Shown here: positions 58,216 to 64,000 of the stretch, in pieces
Layout of the letters: each line of letters opens with the position of its first letter
Numbering within the stretch: the first letter of the stretch is position 1
From: Vombatus ursinus
Taxonomy: Eukaryota; Chordata; Mammalia; Diprotodontia; Vombatidae
DNA: 64,000 nt
NCBI RefSeq assembly: GCF_900497805.2
Contig: NW_020954585.1
Coordinates: 39,542,527-39,606,526, forward strand
Reading direction: 5' to 3'
Position numbers and translations under genes: made by a program
Notes under the pieces: generated by a model
Told to the model about the DNA's origin: nothing
The model's database searches: none
The model's input: the letters and a program-made list of their open reading frames with translations, nothing else

Positions 58216-58530
58216 TTCAATCAAACAACAAATATTCATTAAGTGCCAGCTATGTGCCAGATACCATGCTAAGCACTGGGGGAGTACAGAAAGAATATAG
58301 TCCCTGCCCTCAAGGAGCTCACAATCTAATGAGGGAGACAACAAGTAAATAAATATGTCCAAACAAGTAATATGCAGGAGAAATAGAAAGTAATTAAAGA
58401 GGAGGGCACCAGAATTAAGAGAGGTTGGAAAAGACTTCCTGCAGAAAATGGGATGTTTTAGTAGGAACTTAAAGGAAGCCAGGGAAGACAGTAGGCAGAG
58501 ATCAGAAGAGAGAGCATTCCAGGGATGAGG
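58216..58530 (+). repeat. Old interspersed repeat inserted in the SINE
   Basis: ATTCATTAAGTGCCAGCTAT, ATACCATGCTAAGCACTGGG, CCTGCCCTCAAGGAGCTCAC, GGAAAAGACTTCCTGCAGAA. It follows the pattern of a widespread mammalian repeat whose family name I cannot state with confidence. Short 5' fragments of a similar phrase occur near 24,190, 41,105 and 43,625. Confidence 0.6.
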
Positions 58531-58665
58531 GACAGCCTCAGTTTCCCCATCTGTTAAATGGGAATAATAATAGTACCTACTTCCCAGGATTGTTTTGAGG
58601 ATCAAATGGGAATATACTTGTAAAATGCTTTAAATGCATTAAAGCACTACATAAATGCTAGATGT
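58531..58665 (+). repeat. MIR-type SINE, 3' part of the split copy
   Basis: AGCCTCAGTTTCCCCATCTG, TAATAGTACCTACTTCCCAG, TGAGGATCAAATGGGAATAT, ATAAATGCTAGATGTT. Confidence 0.75.
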
Positions 58666-58669
58666 TCAT

Positions 58670-59900
58670 ATTTCATTTTATTTTTTGGTGTATTTTATAT
58701 ACCAATCACACTCCTAAAAGAAGAAAAAACAGTTACTAAGAAGCAGCTAAAGAAATTTATTCATTTCCAATGAGTAATGATCATAGAGAATTTGAAGGTT
58801 TTTATGGACATTTCTATAAATATGATTGGTCTCTGCTTGCAAAAATTAGGAAGTTTATGTGAAGGTGGAGAAAATCTCATTCTTCAAAGTGTTCAAAGTG
58901 TTGCCATTTAAGTTTAGCCATTGAGAGATCTTGGCCAATATTAATGCTAAGTGATGTGAAGAACTATCTGTGTTCCTTTTCATCTAAACCAATATACTGT
59001 CACTGGATGAAAATAAAAGCACACAGTGCATCAGGAGGTGGTTTCCAAGCAGGGTTTTCTGTCAAGCTTACCAGTCCTTCTTCAGATATCCAAGACTTGG
59101 ACAATTCTATCTTTCCCTTCCTCCTCTCACCACAAAAAAAAAAAAATAATAATCACAAAGTGGGTAGTGCTATTGTAATTCCTCCCAGTATCTTTCTGCA
59201 AATGCCTCAATGAAATGTAATGATGTTTCAGCAGCAGCAGCAGCATCTTGTAACAAGTATCTGTGAGGAGAAAACAAAATCTAATGCCAGAGACCTGGAA
59301 AGCATTTTAAAAGAATCCTTTGGCTATTCCAATTTACTAGGGGAGGTGGGGGGAGGGGGAGAAAGGAGGCATTTTCTATTAGGGTTTTATACCCAGACCT
59401 ACAATATCTATCTCCAAGTACTCTTTTGGAAGGGAAGGAAAGAGGATTTGGTCTATATTTATTAACAATGTAATTGTATTTTTATGTGTCTTTGAGGGCA
59501 TGAATTTCCTCATTAATAATGAAATCAGCCATATTATGCCCGTATAATTGCAGCGCTCTTGTTGCAATGTTGCTTTGTAGATGTTTTCTTCAGTTCTTTC
59601 ATATGCGTGTGTCCCTGTTCAGCAACTAGGTTTCAAGTACTTTGAGAGTAGGATTTCCAGTCACGGATTTGGTATAAAATAGACTCTTAAGGAAAAGGAA
59701 CTAAATAACAATAAAAGTTCCTTGTGTGTTTGTTATTATCCACAATACCAAGCACGAAGTTCTGCACACAATAAATAATAAATGTTAATGGATTCATAAT
59801 ATCCTATCAGTTATTCAAAGGAACTAGAATCCATATTTCAGGGTTACTTCACAATTACAAACTCCCTGTAAGGGTATATGATAACACATTTGGACACATT
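58670..59900. other. Unassigned intronic DNA
   Basis: It holds a (CAG)5 run (59,229-59,243), an A-rich run at 59,137-59,148, and an L2-end-like phrase near 59,745-59,800. The frames at 58,944-59,210 and 59,220-59,462 (plus) have no motif; the second includes a short poly-Gln from the CAG run. Confidence 0.35.
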
Positions 59901-59904
59901 GGGG

Positions 59905-60090
59905 CAGGGTAGCTCATTCGATAAAATGCTAGACCTAGACACATGAAGACATGGATTCAGTTCTTGACTCTGAAATTTCCTGGCAAATGTAGCCATTGGC
60001 CCATCACTAATACTCTCTGAATCTCAGCTGCCTTCTCTGTAAAATGAAGGCAATGATACCTGTAATATCTCCCTCCCAGAGGCAGTATCA
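59905..60090 (+). repeat. MIR/CORE-type SINE
   Basis: GACATGGATTCAGTTCTTGA, AATCTCAGCTGCCTTCTCTG, TAAAATGAAGGCAATGATAC. It ends at the LTR border. Confidence 0.7.
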
Positions 60091-60091
60091 C

Positions 60092-60588
60092 TGTCGCGAT
60101 TAACAAGATTTGAGAGACATAGTTTCTGGATGATTTAATCATTTTATTAATAATGGTAGCACATTTGTTAATAAAAGTATGGCTATTTGGTCATCTCTCT
60201 TAGACCAAAGAAAATTATGGGAGCAGGTTTATAGGTTCGGGGTTTTTTTGGACAAGGAGTGGCAATCAATTCTGTTTAGTTCATATTTAACAACAGAAAG
60301 AATGTTACAATGAGGGGCTGAAAGTGACATCATGTCACCCTTGGACAGAGAGACTGTCTCTATAACCAGATCACTCCCAGCCTTGTGCAATCTGTTCAAA
60401 GAATTTATGCCCCACCCAAATCTGAGCAGAACACAATGACTATTCCATATGGGTGGGGTCTTGAACAAGAAAGTTAGTCCAATCTCATTATCAGCAATGT
60501 CCCCCAAGAGACTAAACTTTTTAAAATCAGGACTTTAGAAAAAGGGGAGAGCTCTGGATCTCCCCAAGTCATTGCTTATTAATAATCA
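60092..60588 (-). mobile_element. Solo LTR of an endogenous retrovirus-like element (fossil)
   Basis: A 497-base block begins TGTCGCG and ends AATAATCA on the plus strand, so it has the TG...CA ends of an LTR. In minus orientation it has a poly-A signal type AATAAA near the end of the block, which sets the orientation. No internal retroviral region, primer site or second LTR adjoins it, so it is a solo LTR, left by recombination. It sits between two SINEs. No clear target-site duplication is seen. The family is not identified. The age is hard to judge without a relative; it looks only moderately old. Confidence 0.6.
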
Positions 60589-60599
60589 GTTCTTTCAAT

Positions 60600-60790
60600 T
60601 ATATAATAGATAGACTATTGGACTTGGTGTCAGGAAGACATGGGTTCAAATCCTGCCTCTTACATTACCAGATGTATGATATTGTATATATAACTTAATA
60701 TCTGTGTGTCTCATTCAGGCAACTCCATAGAACTAAGATAATAAATTATATATGAGTTATGTTTTATAAAGTGCTGTATAAGTTGTTGGG
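60600..60790 (+). repeat. Marsupial tRNA-derived SINE
   Basis: GGACTTGGTGTCAGGAAGAC, GGGTTCAAATCCTGCCTCTT, then a decayed 3' part with TTTATAAAGTGCTGTATAAG. Confidence 0.75.
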
Positions 60791-61238
60791 TTTTTTAAAA
60801 ATTAGCATTGAGTTAGAGGATCATTTTTCCCTATTATTTTCCTAATCACCTTATGAAAACTGCTTGTTAAGGCATAGAGGCATTATAATCCGAGTCAGCG
60901 AAGGAGTTGCCACACTGCTGAAATTAAAAATAAATAAATCATTGAAGTATGGAAGGACTTCCTTTATTTCAATTACAAACTTTATAGAACATTTCTTTGA
61001 CATATTTCCTGGGTTCCTATTCAGCTCTTACAAATCCAGAAGGAAAAGCAAAATGGGCTTTTCCTAGAAGTTCTGCGTAATTTTCATGAAAAAAAATGTC
61101 TACTTGTAATAATGATAGTAGTATCAATGGTTTGGATAATAACCATGGTGATAAGGTCAATAAGTATTGAAACTTTAGCATCTCTACTTGTCAACACCCA
61201 GATGATTCTAAGAATTAATAACTTTGTTGTTGTTTTTC

Positions 61239-61377
61239 TTTAAACTTTATATAACAATGATCATTATAATTAGCAAATGGGGGAGAGGGAAGTTGGAGTT
61301 TTATGTGACCCTTCCCATTTACTCCTGACCCTGAATTCTAACCCCTTTCCCCAGTGCCATGTATATAAATAGGCTCA
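61239..61377 (+). repeat. Direct duplication, copy A
   Basis: Copy A starts TTTAAACTTTATATAACAAT and ends ATAAATAGGCTCA. It shares nearly all its length with copy B at 62,825-62,971, about 1.6 kb away in the same orientation. Shared core phrases are AATGATCATTATAATTAGCA, GTTTTATGTGACCCTTCC and CTCCTGACCCTGAATTC. It matches no repeat that I know. Confidence 0.8.
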
Positions 61378-61439
61378 AACTTTTGCCTTTGATAGCATAG
61401 TTTTATTTACTTTGGAGTTTAACAGAAAAATAACATAAA

Positions 61440-61467
61440 GGGGTGTGTGTGTATGTGTGTGTGTGTA
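61440..61467. repeat. (GT)n microsatellite
   Basis: About twelve GT/GTAT units. Confidence 0.85.
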
Positions 61468-61874
61468 ATGGCACTAGTGTAGATGAGCATGTCAAATATA
61501 TTTAAATTGGTAGCAGAGATGACCATAAGTCCAAAGCTAAGTAATACTACTGTTTTCACAGGTTGCATTCACTTCTGAGTAAATAGCTTACATTTGCAAT
61601 TCTTCCATTAAGAAGCACATTTTAAGGTTTTTTTTTAATTATTAACATTATGTATAGAAATTTTAGGGCTTTAAATATGCTGTTTGTTCCTTAGACTGAA
61701 AAGGAAAATTTGGTGAAATTCTTGGAGATATAATTTGCTGGCAGGGTGGGGAAGGTTTTATCTGGAGATAGAAAGCTTCCTGTTTGACTTAGTATCACGG
61801 GTGTGAGGTGCTGAGCAAGAAAACCAAGGCTGTGTGTACAAATATGAAAATAATCTATCAATTCTGTTAGTGCA

Positions 61875-61965
61875 GCAAAATATATATAGACACGTATATG
61901 TAGACAAATATACACTATATATGTATCTATACGCACATATACATGTATCTATATATACACATGCA
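61875..61965. repeat. TA/CA-rich simple repeat
   Basis: ATATATATAGACACGTATAT-type interrupted units, which produce the Tyr/Ile-rich minus-strand frames at 61,691-62,006. Confidence 0.7.
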
Positions 61966-62134
61966 GTCAGGTAACAGTATGGTCCCCAAATAACTGATTT
62001 GGCCAACTTTGAGAGAGTCCAAGTTTGAGTTTCTACTATAGTTTTATTTTGCCTTCTAATTCACAATTATGGGAGGCAGCATAGTACTGCAGTATAATAT
62101 TTCCCATATCAATATGGGATTTTCAGCATGTATT

Positions 62135-62335
62135 ATCATTTCCAAAAGTGGATGGAATGCTGAACTTTGAGTCAAAGAACTTGGATTCAAATCCCACTTG
62201 TTACACTTGCTACCTATGAGACCTTGACAAATCACTTCATTTCTTTGTGCCACTCATTTTTCATATCAGTCGAAAGAGAAGATTGAACTCCATCTCTCAG
62301 GTCCCTTCCAACTCTGACTGTATGATCTTATGAAA
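62135..62335 (+). repeat. MIR-type SINE
   Basis: GGATTCAAATCCCACTTGTT, TTGACAAATCACTTCATTTC, then the end CAGGTCCCTTCCAACTCTGA. The 62,070-62,095 phrase GGGAGGCAGCATAGTACTGC may be its displaced head. Confidence 0.75.
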
Positions 62336-62824
62336 TATCACCCTCCTGTGATAGTTCTGCCTTATGCTGAAGATGAACAATACTGGACTAGATACATAGA
62401 AAAGGAAATTTTTTAAATGCCTTTTAGTATTTATTCTCACTAAGAGAGACCTAAGAAAGAAGGAGCTTCTCTCAGATAGGGAATCTGTCCATAAGAACCA
62501 AGGTATATATCTTCTACAGAACAGCATCAGTTAAATATAATTGATTATGTCTTTTCTTTTATAATTTCTTTGATCTTATTTCATTGCAGATGTTTTTTCT
62601 TTTTAATCCACATGAATAGTAATGAATACAGCTTAGTGGAGCTGTGAAGAAGTAGATAAGCCATTGTGAATATTTTCCCTTCTCAAGTTGAACAAGAGCA
62701 CATGGGCTCTCACATCTTTAATGAGGATGTGAGGCCACAACATTGCCAAAGAACCGCATTTTGGTCTGGGTTCATTTGACCATATCTTTGCTTTTGTTAC
62801 TTGTTTTCAGAATGAAAGTGATTA

Positions 62825-62971
62825 TTTAAACTTTATACAACAATGATCATTATAATTAGCAAATGGGGTGGTGGTGGAAGGATTCAGAGAGTTTTATGTG
62901 ACCCTTCCTATCCACTCCTGACCCTGAATTCCAACCCCAATCCTCAGTGCTATAATACATAAATAGGCTCA
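62825..62971 (+). repeat. Direct duplication, copy B
   Basis: Copy B of the 61,239-61,377 segment. It differs by scattered substitutions and a few small indels (for example a GGTGGTGG stretch instead of GGGAGAGG). The open frame on the minus strand at 62,856-63,056 covers it but is not shared in frame with copy A. Confidence 0.8.
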
Positions 62972-64000
62972 GCAATGCCTGGAAAAGATGCTGAGGTAGC
63001 TGTTGGGGCCCTAGAGTAGAAACAGAAGATAGAGAATGCTCCGAATATTTTGACATAATGATTATAATAATATTTCCTCTCTGCAGTTACTGTACCCCAA
63101 AGTGGGGATGTCAGGACATTACTACTTTTTCTGTTTTCTCAACCACAAAACTAGGCTTAGAATTGGATTTGGCAGCTGCAGAGCCGCCCTAATATAGCAG
63201 CAGATGAATCCAGGCAAAGAACAGATCTATCACTGTATCTGACTGATCTTTCTGCTTATGCACAGTGACAAATTCTCACCTCTCCATATAGATCAGCAGG
63301 CTCTGTAACCAGTCAGTCACACAGAAGTTGTGACAGCACATCACAAGATTGGCAATTTGGAGCCCTAGAGAACAAGGTGAAACATGCAGTTCTTTTATGT
63401 GAAAACTGCCATCTTTCCCATAGCAATACGGGGGTTTATGTGAGCATCATCCTCCCCCAGAAGGGCATGTTCCCCCCTTAATTTTATTAAAATGGAGAGA
63501 GAAATCAAGAGAAAATGGAGACCAGAAAAATCCTCAAATCTTCACTATACAAATGAGTGATGTACGCTGCCACTGTATGAAACCTGCCCAGGACTCTTTT
63601 TTCCCTCCTTCTAAGTCATAATCTAGGACGACTTAATCAAGGAAGCATCTGGTTAATAAAAGTGTGCCTACTTGTCTCAAGGATGCCAATGCAACACCCA
63701 GTATGACAGTATGAGAAAATCTCAGATTGAATTTTTAAGTTCTTCCCTTCCTATTTCCAATAAAAGTTATATACCCAGGGGATTTCTGTTTTCTAGCATA
63801 GAAAAGGAATCATCTTATTTCATCTCTCAAACTTTGGGTAATACTGTTATTTCAATTAATTTAGGGAAGATTTTTTTTTGCTATTGCATTTTTGTGAAAA
63901 TAAATAAAGCTTACAAAAATACTACTCCAAAGTTTAAAGGCATAAAGGTGGAAATTGCTCTCATGTGTTCAATAGAACTAAGTGGAGTCAGGGGCCTTTG
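62972..64000. other. Unassigned intronic DNA
   Basis: No gene, RNA or named repeat is visible. The composition at 63,090-63,470 is more balanced than its surroundings. Confidence 0.35.

Noticed and set aside
58201-58605. 134-codon minus-strand frame
   Set aside because: It lies antisense to a SINE and its inserted repeat.
1-64000. tRNA genes
   Set aside because: tRNA-like heads occur only within SINEs; no intact cloverleaf with anticodon and 3' end was seen.
1-64000. CRISPR arrays, operons, phage or other prokaryotic systems
   Set aside because: The whole window is SINE/LINE-rich vertebrate nuclear DNA; the simple repeats are microsatellites without spacers.

Overview
This window looks like nuclear DNA of a marsupial mammal. 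The evidence is the dense set of metatherian repeat families: SINEs with a tRNA head and an RTE-type tail, CORE/MIR-type SINEs, marsupial L1 3' ends, an RTE LINE, and short hAT elements with palindromic ends. The genus cannot be decided from the sequence. Base composition is AT-rich except for one GC/CpG-enriched block at about 13.2-16.9 kb.

Layout. From 0 to 9 kb lie LINE and DNA-transposon fossils: three L1 pieces, an L2 piece, a Tigger-like element, and a hAT element that keeps readable transposase. From 9 to 13 kb lie SINEs and unassigned AT-rich DNA, ending in a compound CTA/CTG/ACC trinucleotide array. From 13.2 to 17.5 kb is the only credible host gene structure: a CpG-enriched promoter block and a plus-strand first exon with a long, uORF-bearing leader. 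It ends just after a start codon at a strong splice donor (exon end 14,244). From 17.5 to 64 kb I find no convincing coding exon. This part holds SINEs, two L2/CR1-type ends, an RTE LINE, L1 3' ends, hAT elements, one solo LTR and microsatellites. Between them are repeat-free stretches, some of which may be conserved regulatory DNA. The simplest reading is that this is the start of a very large first intron.

The host gene could not be named. Only a few codons lie in the window (either Met-Arg plus one base, or a 13-codon frame ending exactly at the donor), which is too little for recognition.

No new multi-gene system was found. The most useful leads are the uORF-rich leader with two competing starts, a 140-bp direct duplication at 61.2 and 62.8 kb, several mixed-age transposon fossils with readable protein motifs, and candidate conserved non-coding blocks near 42, 45.5 and 57.4 kb. 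Almost all translated open frames in the window are chance frames or simple-repeat frames. Repeat names come from recalled consensus patterns and not from a database search.
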